Shown here: positions 42,960-49,901 of the stretch, piece after piece
Numbering within the stretch: the stretch's first letter is position 1
Layout of the letters: each line of letters begins with the position of its first letter
NCBI GenBank assembly: GCA_014896315.1
Contig: JADBKP010000006.1
Coordinates: 124,001 to 188,000, forward strand
Length of the DNA: 64,000 nt
Origin: Limnochordales bacterium
GTDB taxonomy: Bacteria > Bacillota > Limnochordia > Limnochordales > DUMU01
Reading direction: 5' to 3'
Notes under the pieces: model-generated
Database searches by the model: none
What the model saw: the letters and a program-made list of their open reading frames with translations, nothing else
What the model was told of the DNA's origin: nothing
Translations under genes and position numbers: made by a program

Positions 42960-43214
42960 TCACTGGTCGGACAGGCGGGTACGAGTCTCCCATTCGCCGG
43001 CCAGCCGCGAGAGGAGTTCCAGCTCCTCCGGGCCCAATTGCTGGAAGAGGTTGCGGGCTTTCTCCATCAAGGCATCGCCACCCTGCTTGAGGGAAACAGG
43101 GCCTGCTTGCTCGCGCAGACGCCTCCTTAGAGCCTCAAGAGCGTTCCTCTCCTGTTCAGACAAGCCCTGGATGCTCTCCTTCAGGATCCGCTTATGACGT
43201 TCGAAGTCTTGCAC
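42960..43214 (-). CDS. Small helical protein of unknown function
   Basis: An 84-residue, highly charged, helical product (SIQGLSEQERNALEALRRRL; FQQLGPEELELLSRLAGEWE). No membrane segment or known domain. It starts with GTG (reverse strand), about ten bases after GGGAAGGGAG. It is the second gene of a minus-strand pair between dacF and spoIIA. Its C-terminal part resembles the end of the plus-strand protein at 43677-44432 (LG-x-E-x-LE then RLAGE), which may mean a shared small helical motif; this is a by-eye match only. Confidence 0.6.
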   Translation of the reverse strand: MQDFERHKRILKESIQGLSEQERNALEALRRRLREQAGPVSLKQGGDALMEKARNLFQQLGPEELELLSRLAGEWETRTRLSDQ

Positions 43215-43274
43215 CTCGTCGACTCTCCCTTCCCCGAGCGGTTCTTACCGCTGATCCCTGCATTCTCTGCCCAC

Positions 43275-43484
43275 TCAAAAAGCAAGGATCAGCAGTATCA
43301 GAATAAGAAACAAGAGAAAGGCGGTGGACTCGTCACCGGGAAGCGCGGGCGGGGCCGGGCCAGGCGTCTCCTCGGGCGGCGGGGTCCCCGGACTTTCCGG
43401 TAACTCATCGCCGGATATGATGTCGATCACGTCCTGCCGGTGATCCCCGGGCGACTGGTCACCGGGAATACCCGTCTCCGTCAA
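43275..43484 (-). CDS. Small tail-anchored membrane protein, possibly sporulation-related
   Basis: A 69-residue product: an acidic, Pro/Gly-rich soluble stretch (PPPEETPGPAPPALPGDES) followed by one C-terminal membrane helix, TAFLLFLILILLILAF, which ends the protein. This layout recalls the short spore-associated YjcZ-type proteins of Bacillota, whose ends are similarly aliphatic; homology was not tested. TTG start on the minus strand, eight bases after GGGGGGGA. It leads a pair with the gene at 42960-43214, 60 bases downstream. Confidence 0.6.
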   Translation of the reverse strand: MTETGIPGDQSPGDHRQDVIDIISGDELPESPGTPPPEETPGPAPPALPGDESTAFLLFLILILLILAF

Positions 43485-43676
43485 TTCTGATCCCCCCCGT
43501 CTGCAGCTGCGGGCTGCGGGAAGCCTTGTGTCTCAGCCTATGAAAGCCGCTGAACATTGCCCTCGGACCCCGTTCCCATTCAAGACGTTGTCTCCTTTGG
43601 TAAGGGCGGCGCCCCGGACGGCCGGTTGCATACACTGGAACGAAGTTAGGCCGCTGAGTACGGAAGGGGAGTTACC

Positions 43677-44432
43677 GTGAGCACCACCAGTCCCGCCCCG
43701 GGCCCGCGCGCTCGCTGGCAACGTCTGGGTGAAGAGCTGCAACTGCTGGCCACCTGCTTTCGGCTGGCCGGTGATGAGCAAGAACCGGACGCACCCCGCC
43801 GCGTTCGCTCCCTTCTGGAAACGGCTCTGCTCCTGCGACCGCTCGTCGCTCGCTTCGATGAAGAGAGCGTCGTCGACCGGCTTGAACGCCAGCTGCAGAC
43901 CGCCAGAGAGTGGTTAGCCTGGCGCCGGCAACAGATCAACGCGCAGGCCCAAACGCCTGCGAATACAAACTGGGGGGAGGGCTTCTCTCTATCCCGGCTC
44001 CTGCCATTGCTGGTACTTCTGCCCGGACTCTCACCCCGACCTGACCAGGGAGGTAAGTCTCAGAGCCGGGACAACGGTCCGCCTGTGGCTCAACTGTTGC
44101 AATCACTGGGCTCGTTGCTGCGCAAGACTCTCGGGGATGGGCTCTCCGGCGTACCGGCGCTACTCACCGCCCTGTTTAAGGCGGGAGAAGAGAGGCCGCC
44201 CGCCGGGACTTCAAGCGACCCGGCCGGGACCCAGGCGCAGGGCGAGCAGGGTACGCTCCCTGCCAATCTCACGGCGCTGCTGCCCCAGGCGCAGAAGCTG
44301 GCCGACGATCCCGAAGCCGTTGATAACCTGCTGCGGCGCGCAGAAGAGAAGCTGGGCAAAGAGGGCCTGGAGAGACTCCATGAGATGGCCCGTCGGCTGG
44401 CCGGCGAGATGGGGTTAGAGAAAGCGAGCTGA
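43677..44432 (+). CDS. Protein of unknown function between dacF and spoIIA
   Basis: A 251-residue product with no recognised family. Residues 15-90 are predicted helical and basic; a hydrophobic patch, LSRLLPLLVLLPGLSP, lies near 103-120; a Gly/Ser/Pro-rich linker follows; residues 195-248 are again helical (DDPEAVDNLLRRAEEKLG). GTG start, about nine bases after GGAAGGGGAG. Upstream, GCATACACT (43628-43636) resembles a mother-cell sigma-E -10, but no matching -35 was found. It converges with the next minus-strand gene across a 7-base gap. A role in sporulation is only suggested by position. Confidence 0.65.
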   Translation: MSTTSPAPGPRARWQRLGEELQLLATCFRLAGDEQEPDAPRRVRSLLETALLLRPLVARFDEESVVDRLERQLQTAREWLAWRRQQINAQAQTPANTNWGEGFSLSRLLPLLVLLPGLSPRPDQGGKSQSRDNGPPVAQLLQSLGSLLRKTLGDGLSGVPALLTALFKAGEERPPAGTSSDPAGTQAQGEQGTLPANLTALLPQAQKLADDPEAVDNLLRRAEEKLGKEGLERLHEMARRLAGEMGLEKAS

Positions 44433-44439
44433 GCCGGAG

Positions 44440-45021
44440 CTACCAGAACCAGCGCCGCCGTCGCGAGTCGGCCCGGCCTTCGGGCGGTGAACCTCCTGCC
44501 GGACCGGAAGCCTCGGCCGCCGCCGGGCGCGCCCGCGCCGGACCCTGGCCCGGCCTTGCCGGGCGTCCGGAGACGGTAGGAGCAGGAGAAGCAGCGGCCG
44601 AAGCTGCCTTACCCGGGGCGGCCACGCGGCCGAAAGTGATGGGCACGATCTGACTCTTCTGATCCGACCCGGGAGATGTTCCCCGGCTTTTCTGCACAAG
44701 TGTGCGTAGCTCGGACGAGACCGCGGCGATCTCTGAACTGATGGAGACGAGCCGGTCGGCCACAGTCTCCAGGCGCTGCCGCGTACCTTCCAGCGCGGCG
44801 CGGTGCTGTTCTAGCAACTTCTGCCATTCCGTCAGCTGGTCGCCGGTGGAAGAAGGCCGGGATTCCGGCTCGCGCTCCCGGATCAAGTCATCCAGCGCGA
44901 GAAGCAGGACCAGCGCTTCATTCAGCTCCACCAGGTGTTGATCAATCCGTTCGAGCCGCTCCATCCACTCGGCACGCCAGTTTCTATCATCTGGAAAGGG
45001 AAGACCGGACTCCTGGCTCAC
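44440..45021 (-). CDS. Coiled-coil protein of unknown function, divergent to spoIIA
   Basis: A 193-residue product when started at GTG 45021, ten bases after GAGGGGGG on the minus strand; an ATG at 45084 would add 21 residues. Residues 20-110 form a likely coiled coil (ERIDQHLVELNEALVLLLAL and LETVADRLVSISSEIAAVSS). The C-terminal 80 residues are Ala/Pro/Gly/Arg-rich and end in the striking RRRRWFW. Such basic-aromatic ends occur in DNA- or surface-binding proteins, but no function is assigned. It is transcribed away from spoIIAA. Confidence 0.62.
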   Translation of the reverse strand: MSQESGLPFPDDRNWRAEWMERLERIDQHLVELNEALVLLLALDDLIREREPESRPSSTGDQLTEWQKLLEQHRAALEGTRQRLETVADRLVSISSEIAAVSSELRTLVQKSRGTSPGSDQKSQIVPITFGRVAAPGKAASAAASPAPTVSGRPARPGQGPARARPAAAEASGPAGGSPPEGRADSRRRRWFW

Positions 45022-45090
45022 GGCTCTGCCGCCCCCCTCACTCACCTGCCATCGTCTAATGCTATGCGCTATCCGCCCGTTCATCTCCCG

Positions 45091-45119
45091 AAAGGAATCG
45101 GTCGCCAGCAGTAGAACTT
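45091..45119 (+). promoter_or_regulatory. Sigma-H-like promoter of the spoIIA operon
   Basis: AAAGGAATC (45091-45099) matches the sigma-H -35 (RNAGGAWWW) at eight of nine positions; 11 bases later GTAGAACTT (45111-45119) matches the -10 (RNNGAATWW) at eight of nine. spoIIAA starts 29 bases further. spoIIA is a sigma-H gene in Bacillus. Confidence 0.72.
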
Positions 45120-45147
45120 AACAACATCTTGTAAACGAGGTGAGCCG

Positions 45148-45522
45148 ATGCATGATCTAAAGGACCTTTCGGTCAGTATCGAGGGTGACGTCTTGCTGGT
45201 TCGTCTGGAGGGAGAGCTGGATCTTAACACAGCGCCAAAGTTCAGGGCAGCTGTGGAGGAGACCATCGGCCGCCGGCCTCATCTGCTCCACCTGGTCCTG
45301 GATCTGACGGGCGTTACCTTCGTTGACAGCTCGGGCCTGGGAGCGATACTCGGACGCTACCGCCAGTTCGCCGAGCGCGGCGGCCGTGTGGTGGTGATCG
45401 GCCTGCAGCCGTCCGTGCGCCGCCTCTTCGAGTTGTCGGGGCTTTTCCGCGTGGTGGAGACGGCGACGTCGTACGCGGAAGCTAAAGCCCGCCTGAAAGG
45501 GGGCGCAGCGGTTGAGCGCTGA
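45148..45522 (+). CDS. spoIIAA: Anti-sigma F factor antagonist SpoIIAA
   Basis: STAS-domain protein that frees sigma-F in the forespore by binding SpoIIAB; SpoIIAB inactivates it by serine phosphorylation. The 124-residue product has LVRLEGELDLNTAPKFRAAV and the phosphorylation motif VTFVDSSGLGAILGRYRQF. The ATG at 45148 is preceded by GAGGTGAG. It overlaps spoIIAB by 11 bases, as in other spoIIA operons. It is the first gene after the sigma-H-like promoter. Confidence 0.93.
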   Translation: MHDLKDLSVSIEGDVLLVRLEGELDLNTAPKFRAAVEETIGRRPHLLHLVLDLTGVTFVDSSGLGAILGRYRQFAERGGRVVVIGLQPSVRRLFELSGLFRVVETATSYAEAKARLKGGAAVER

Positions 45523-46003
45523 ACAGGATCCGATCAACCGTTTCTCCCTCTCCTTTCCCGGTCTGCCCGCCAACGTTTCTTTTGCACGAGCCACGGTCGC
45601 CGCCTTTGCCGCACAGGTCGACCAGTTTACACTGGAAGACCTCGAGGATATCCGCATTGCCGTCTCCGAAGCCGTTTCTAACGCGGTAATCCATGCCTAT
45701 CCACAGAGTGTCGGGCCGGTGGAGGTCGAGGTGGCACTTTTTCCCGATCGGCTGGAGATCAAGGTGGTGGACCACGGCCGGGGCATACCCGATGTGGAGC
45801 AGGCAAAGACTCCCACTTTCACTACGCTGCCGGGAGAAAGGATGGGGCTCGGCCTGACCTTCGTACAAACCTATATGGACGAGGTTACCATCTCTTCCCG
45901 CCCCGGTATGGGAACGACCGTCTGGATGGTCAAAAAACTCCCCGGTACGCTCGCAAACGGCGGAGGGGGGATAGGGACGGCAGTCGGCCGCCCCGCTCCG
46001 TGA
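45512..46003 (+). CDS. spoIIAB: Anti-sigma F factor / serine kinase SpoIIAB
   Basis: Binds and holds sigma-F with ATP/ADP and phosphorylates SpoIIAA. The 163-residue GHKL kinase has the N box EAVSNAVIHAY, the G1 box VDHGRGIPDVEQA and the G2 box ERMGLGLTFVQTYMDEVTI. A Gly-rich tail of about 20 residues extends beyond the usual 145. The TTG start at 45512 lies inside spoIIAA, so translation is probably coupled. sigF starts at its stop codon. Confidence 0.92.
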   Translation: MSAEQDPINRFSLSFPGLPANVSFARATVAAFAAQVDQFTLEDLEDIRIAVSEAVSNAVIHAYPQSVGPVEVEVALFPDRLEIKVVDHGRGIPDVEQAKTPTFTTLPGERMGLGLTFVQTYMDEVTISSRPGMGTTVWMVKKLPGTLANGGGGIGTAVGRPAP

Positions 46004-46773
46004 TGCCGTTGACCGGCGGGATCCCCTCTTTGCCAGCCCCCCTTGACCCTGCTGCAACTCAAGAGCTTTTCCGGAAAGCACGCCAGGGCGACGAATTGGC
46101 CCGTCAGCGACTGGTTGAGCACAACCTGCGCCTTGTACGGGCGGTGGTGCGGCGTTTTCGGGAGGCGCGCCTGTTTATCCCGGTAGACGATGACGATCTG
46201 TTCCAGGCCGGCTGTATCGGGCTTCTCCAGGCTGTAGACGGCTTCGATCCCGAGCGAGGCATCCAATTCTCGACCTATGCCGTACCGTTCATCCTGGGCG
46301 AGATCCGTCGTTACGTCCGTCAGCAGGTCGCTCCTGATCTACCCCGGTCTCTCTGGCAGCGCAGCGGTCAGGTCGCCACGGTCCGTACCCGGTTTCTGCA
46401 GCAATGGGGTCGCGAACCGACCCTGGCCGAACTCAGCCGGCTTACCGGGCTCTCGACGCAGGACGTGGCAGAGGCTCTGGAGGTACAGGAGTGGCTGGGC
46501 GAGCTCAGCCGGACACCGGGAACAGGACTGGCTACGCCTGTACCGGAACCCGGGCAGGAGGACGCCAGGTTGGAGGGAACACATGACAGGGTTGCACTCC
46601 ACGAAGCGCTGGCCCGTCTGCCGCCCGCGGACCGGTTGTTGCTTGAGCTTCGTTTCTTCCGGCAACTCAGTCAGCCGGAAGTGGCGGCCCGCCTGGGACT
46701 CTCTCAGCCGCACATATCGCGGCGAGAGAGACAGCTCCTGGCGAGGCTCCGTTCGGGATTTAGCGACCGGTAG
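46000..46773 (+). CDS. sigF: Forespore RNA polymerase sigma factor SigF
   Basis: First forespore-specific sigma factor. The 257-residue product has region 2 (RLVEHNLRLVRAVVRRF; DDLFQAGCIGLLQAVDGFDP; GIQFSTYAVPFILGEIRRYV, the last typical of SigF/SigG/SigB), region 3 (LPRSLWQRSGQVATVRTRF) and region 4 (LPPADRLLLELRFFRQLSQPE; LSQPHISRRERQLLARL). GTG at 46000 overlaps the spoIIAB stop; ATG at 46003 is equally possible. The order spoIIAA-spoIIAB-sigF identifies it as SigF rather than SigG. Confidence 0.93.
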   Translation: MMPLTGGIPSLPAPLDPAATQELFRKARQGDELARQRLVEHNLRLVRAVVRRFREARLFIPVDDDDLFQAGCIGLLQAVDGFDPERGIQFSTYAVPFILGEIRRYVRQQVAPDLPRSLWQRSGQVATVRTRFLQQWGREPTLAELSRLTGLSTQDVAEALEVQEWLGELSRTPGTGLATPVPEPGQEDARLEGTHDRVALHEALARLPPADRLLLELRFFRQLSQPEVAARLGLSQPHISRRERQLLARLRSGFSDR

Positions 46774-46917
46774 GCAGGTATGGTCGAAATTGCTGGAAGG
46801 GGGCAGCAGACGGGAGACGAACTCTTTCTCGGCGTCGTTGAAACTTACAGATGGCCAATCGTCGTAGCACCATTCTTCCTTGCCTCCAGCAAACTTCGCA
46901 GAAAGGGTTGGCACACC

Positions 46918-47457
46918 GTGGTTCTTATCGGCAAAATGGTTAAGCTTCGTCCCCTCCTTCCGCAGGACTTACCTCTCATAGTCGCCTCCGCACGCGACCC
47001 GCAAATACAGCGCCTCGTAGATGGAGCATATCCGTCTTCTCTGGCGGAGTGCGCGCCCTGGTTCAACGCGCTAAAGGCAAACCGCAACCATAAACATTTC
47101 GCCATCATCGCTCCCGACAACCGGTTCATCGGGGATATTGAACTGGACTCCATCAGCTGGAGGCGAAGGGAGGGTGAGCTGCGCATCTGTATCTGTAACC
47201 CCAACTACTGGAACCGCGGGCTGGGGACGGATGCCGTAGCCACCCTGGCAGCTTATGCCTTCGACCAGCTCCACCTGCGCCTCATCTATCTGCGTGTCTA
47301 CAGGGAAAACCGCCGGGCCATCCGTTGCTACGAGAAGGTAGGCTTCCGGATAGTTGGCTGGCTGCGCCGTCCCACAGAAGCCGGCATCCGTGAGGTGTAC
47401 CTGATGTGCCTGACACCGGCCGAGCTGCAGACGCCGCTGCCGGCCCTGGCTGGCTGA
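46918..47457 (+). CDS. GNAT family N-acetyltransferase (RimJ/RimL type)
   Basis: A 179-residue acetyltransferase with the GNAT fold: VKLRPLLPQDLPLIVASARD, FIGDIELDSISWRRREGELR, then the acetyl-CoA loop NYWNRGLGTDAVATLAAYAF, and RVYRENRRAIRCYEKVGFRI, the RimJ/RimL hallmark. The acceptor could be a ribosomal protein, an amino acid or a small molecule. GTG at 46918, ten bases after AAAGGG, was chosen; the ATG at 46936 also fits, and a frame from 46780 looks non-coding at its start. It lies between sigF and the exbB promoter. Confidence 0.85.
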   Translation: MVLIGKMVKLRPLLPQDLPLIVASARDPQIQRLVDGAYPSSLAECAPWFNALKANRNHKHFAIIAPDNRFIGDIELDSISWRRREGELRICICNPNYWNRGLGTDAVATLAAYAFDQLHLRLIYLRVYRENRRAIRCYEKVGFRIVGWLRRPTEAGIREVYLMCLTPAELQTPLPALAG

Positions 47458-47501
47458 CCCGCCCGCGATCTTGTTTTTTCGAGAGATGCCGATATCACCA
47501 G

Positions 47502-47531
47502 GAAGGAAAGCCTTCTGCCGGTGTAGAATCT
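47502..47531 (+). promoter_or_regulatory. Sigma-H-like promoter of the exbB-exbD-tonB operon
   Basis: GAAGGAAAG (47502-47510) matches RNAGGAWWW at eight of nine positions; 12 bases later GTAGAATCT (47523-47531) matches RNNGAATWW at eight of nine, including the full GAAT core. No sigma-A -35 fits here. A start near 47538 gives a leader of about 120 bases. Confidence 0.6.
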
Positions 47532-47537
47532 GACACA

Positions 47538-47607
47538 ATGGGAGCTTGTCTGAGGAAAGCAGGCAATTCGCTGGACTCAGGAGGCAGAGCCCTCGTCGGA
47601 CTCCCAT
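47538..47607 (+). promoter_or_regulatory. Folded leader upstream of exbB
   Basis: ATGGGAG (47538-47544) can pair with CTCCCAT (47601-47607), closing a domain that holds CTGAG/CTCAG and GAGG/CCTC helices. This is a multi-branched fold about 70 bases long within the predicted 5' leader. It matches no riboswitch known to me; it may be a regulatory leader or only RNA packing. Confidence 0.35.
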
Positions 47608-47661
47608 CACCCGGTACTCCCGGCAGACTTTCAACACATTTCGCACGGAGGTTTACGGTCG

Positions 47662-48279
47662 ATGTTGGATATCTTCGTCAAGGGCGGTCCAGTCATGTAT
47701 GCTCTGCTTGCCTGTTCAATTGTCTCAGTCGCAGTTATTATCGAACGGTTTTGGTATCTTTGGCGCCAGCGGCAACCGGCGGACGAACTCTTTGAAGAGG
47801 TGCGCGAGACATTGGCCGAGGGAAAAGTGCTGGAGGCCCTGCAATTGGCACAACAGTCAGACCACCCGGTCGCCAACATGCTGGCCGAAGCGATTGCCCA
47901 TTATGACGAAGGGCAAGAAGCGATAAAGGAAAGTGTAGAAAGAGTCGGCCAGGAACAGGTTGCCTTGCTGGAACGGGGGCTACCGGCTCTGGACACTATT
48001 GTCACCATAGCCCCGCTCCTTGGGCTTCTGGGCACGGTAACGGGAATTATCAAGGCTTTCAATGTTCTCGGCGCTCTACAGGGTGTCGACGATCCTTTCG
48101 CCCTGAGCGTCGGTATTGCTGAAGCACTTATAACCACCGCAACCGGCCTGACCATTGCCATTCCTACCCTTGTGTTCCATAGGTTTCTGAGCAGTATGGT
48201 AGATGGTATTGTCGCCCAGATGAACGAAAAAGCTGAAGAGATTCTCGCTATGCTGGCAGAAGCCAAAGGGGGGAAGTGA
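47662..48279 (+). CDS. exbB: ExbB/TolQ family proton channel protein
   Basis: Membrane subunit that with ExbD converts proton flow to energise TonB. The 205-residue product has three hydrophobic helices: residues 10-30 (VMYALLACSIVSVAVIIERF), 112-135 and 150-175, with the family motif TIAPLLGLLGTVTGIIKAF and LITTATGLTIAIPTLVFH. The cytoplasmic loop is about 75 residues. ATG follows GGAGG by about ten bases. The following genes exbD and tonB identify it as ExbB rather than MotA or TolQ. Confidence 0.9.
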   Translation: MLDIFVKGGPVMYALLACSIVSVAVIIERFWYLWRQRQPADELFEEVRETLAEGKVLEALQLAQQSDHPVANMLAEAIAHYDEGQEAIKESVERVGQEQVALLERGLPALDTIVTIAPLLGLLGTVTGIIKAFNVLGALQGVDDPFALSVGIAEALITTATGLTIAIPTLVFHRFLSSMVDGIVAQMNEKAEEILAMLAEAKGGK

Positions 48280-48282
48280 GTT

Positions 48283-48711
48283 ATGTACTTCCACCGCCGC
48301 CCCCGGCGCAATTCCGACGTCAATATCGTTCCCCTGATCGATATCTTCACCCAACTACTCTTCTTTTTCATGATTGTAACTACCTTCAAGACAGGTTCGT
48401 CGCAGATCCCGATCAACCTTCCCAAGGCGCAGCAAGCGGCGGCGCAGACCCGGGCCCAGTTTGTTGTCACCATTGACGATCAGGGGTTCATGTATGTTGA
48501 CGGCAGCCGGGTTGATGCTGAGCAACTCCGCCTGGCGACCGCGGCCGCTCTCGAGGCCCAGCCGTCCCTTTTCGTAGTGATCCGCGCCGACAAGGGTGTG
48601 AAGTACGAGGCGGTGATCGGGGCGATTGATGCTGTACGGTCGGCCGGAGTAAGCAGCCTGGGCCTGGCAGTAGAAAGGACGTCAAGTACAACTCCGCCCG
48701 GCTCCGTATAA
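48283..48711 (+). CDS. exbD: ExbD/TolR family biopolymer transport protein
   Basis: The 142-residue partner of ExbB: a basic N-terminus (FHRRPRRNSDVNIVPLIDIF), one membrane helix (FTQLLFFFMIVTTF) with the conserved proton-pathway aspartate D20, and a periplasmic domain ending in IRADKGVKYEAVIGAIDAVR, the ExbD hallmark. It follows exbB by three bases and precedes tonB by 13. The three form a complete energy-transducing unit. Confidence 0.92.
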   Translation: MYFHRRPRRNSDVNIVPLIDIFTQLLFFFMIVTTFKTGSSQIPINLPKAQQAAAQTRAQFVVTIDDQGFMYVDGSRVDAEQLRLATAAALEAQPSLFVVIRADKGVKYEAVIGAIDAVRSAGVSSLGLAVERTSSTTPPGSV

Positions 48712-48724
48712 GGGAGGGAACCCC

Positions 48725-49855
48725 ATGTTTGCCGCACAGGAGAGTCGGCTGGTCCGGACTGCTTCTTTCGGGATTTCCCTGTTGATTCATCTGCTCCTCT
48801 TCCTTCTCTTTCCCCACATGGCCACATTCCTGGAGGGTACGTACGGCGAGGGAATTATGGCCGGGGGTGTTCCCGTGCAAGTGGTTGCTCTAACCCCCGT
48901 TTCGTCCAGCGCGACGCGACCGGTGGAGGTTGCCGGCTACGGCAGCACCGACAACGCACCGGCCACCCGCGCCCGGCCAGCACCGGGTGAACCGACCACC
49001 TTGCCGCAGCCCGATCGCCCCCCTGGTGTCACGCTGCAAACACCCACTCCGGCAGGGGGGGGAGCACCCGTCTCTTCTACCCAGGCCCAAGCCGGAACGG
49101 CCGACAGAAAGGCGGCCATTCTGCCACCGCAGAGTAAGGAGAGTCAGGACGCAGAAGTTCGCGGAGGATCGACTGGCCTTCCGGCAACCCCGACCGGTAA
49201 CCATGAGCTTCTCACAAGCCCGACCGGCACAGATGTAGTGCAGGTTCCCGAGTATAGTCCGGAGGAATCGGCTGGCGTAACGGAAAGCAAGTCGACGAAA
49301 GGTTCACAGGCCAAGTCTCCCACAGTGTCTGTCTCTGCCGATAAGGGTCCCGTATCCGCGGCGGCCGCCGGCGACCAGGTGACATCCGTCTCGAACGCGG
49401 CAGCGCCGCAGGGGCAGAGCAGCAGAGCCGGGGGCGAGGTACGGAATGAGGGCACGGGCGCAGGAGGAAGGCAGGGGATAGGTTCCGAGCCGGCTGCACC
49501 GCCCGCCCCGGCTGTCGGCCGGGGACCCTGGCTGGCCGGTAGCGCACCGGTCTACCCGAAAGCCGCCCTCGACCGGGGGCTCGAGGGTGTCGTTCGCGGG
49601 CAGGTGCTGATAAACGCTGCCGGGCAGATAACGGTTCGTAAGATATCCTCCGCCGGCCACCCCAACATGGACCTGGTGGCCACAAAGACCATTGGCGAAC
49701 GCTGGCAAGCGACCTATCGCCCACCGGAGGGTTGGGTGACGGTCGTCGAATGGGTTGTCCGGTTCGAGCGCAATCAAGTTTTTGTGGAACAGACCGATGC
49801 GTTCAACATCCGGGAGGATCAGGTGCCCGCCACCGGGCCGGTTCTGCGTCCATAG
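48725..49855 (+). CDS. tonB: TonB-like energy transducer
   Basis: Spans the envelope to energise outer-membrane receptors. The 376-residue product has a short cytoplasmic N-terminus, one membrane helix (FGISLLIHLLLFLLF) in which S18 and H22 repeat the SxxxH motif of TonB needed for coupling to ExbB/ExbD, a long Pro/Ala/Ser/Gly-rich periplasmic linker (about 50-275), and a TonB C-terminal domain at about 275-360 (APVYPKAALDRGLEGVVRGQ; LINAAGQITVRKISSAGHP). The linker is long enough to cross a periplasm. ATG follows AAGGGAGGG. Confidence 0.87.
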   Translation: MFAAQESRLVRTASFGISLLIHLLLFLLFPHMATFLEGTYGEGIMAGGVPVQVVALTPVSSSATRPVEVAGYGSTDNAPATRARPAPGEPTTLPQPDRPPGVTLQTPTPAGGGAPVSSTQAQAGTADRKAAILPPQSKESQDAEVRGGSTGLPATPTGNHELLTSPTGTDVVQVPEYSPEESAGVTESKSTKGSQAKSPTVSVSADKGPVSAAAAGDQVTSVSNAAAPQGQSSRAGGEVRNEGTGAGGRQGIGSEPAAPPAPAVGRGPWLAGSAPVYPKAALDRGLEGVVRGQVLINAAGQITVRKISSAGHPNMDLVATKTIGERWQATYRPPEGWVTVVEWVVRFERNQVFVEQTDAFNIREDQVPATGPVLRP

Positions 49856-49901
49856 GCACAGGATTGGTCCGGCAGTACCAAAGGAGGGGTGCGGTGATAG
49901 G

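Noticed and set aside
43628-43636. GCATACACT as a full sigma-E promoter for the 43677 gene
   Set aside because: The -10 is a good match but no ATA-type -35 lies 14-15 bases upstream, so it was kept only as a remark.
46780-46917. N-terminal extension of the GNAT gene from ATG 46780
   Set aside because: The first 46 residues do not align to the GNAT fold; GTG 46918 with AAAGGG gives the expected start.
47662-48279. ExbB reading as a second MotA stator gene
   Set aside because: Length of 205, three helices and the exbD-tonB neighbours fit ExbB/TolQ; the MotA gene is at 40-876.
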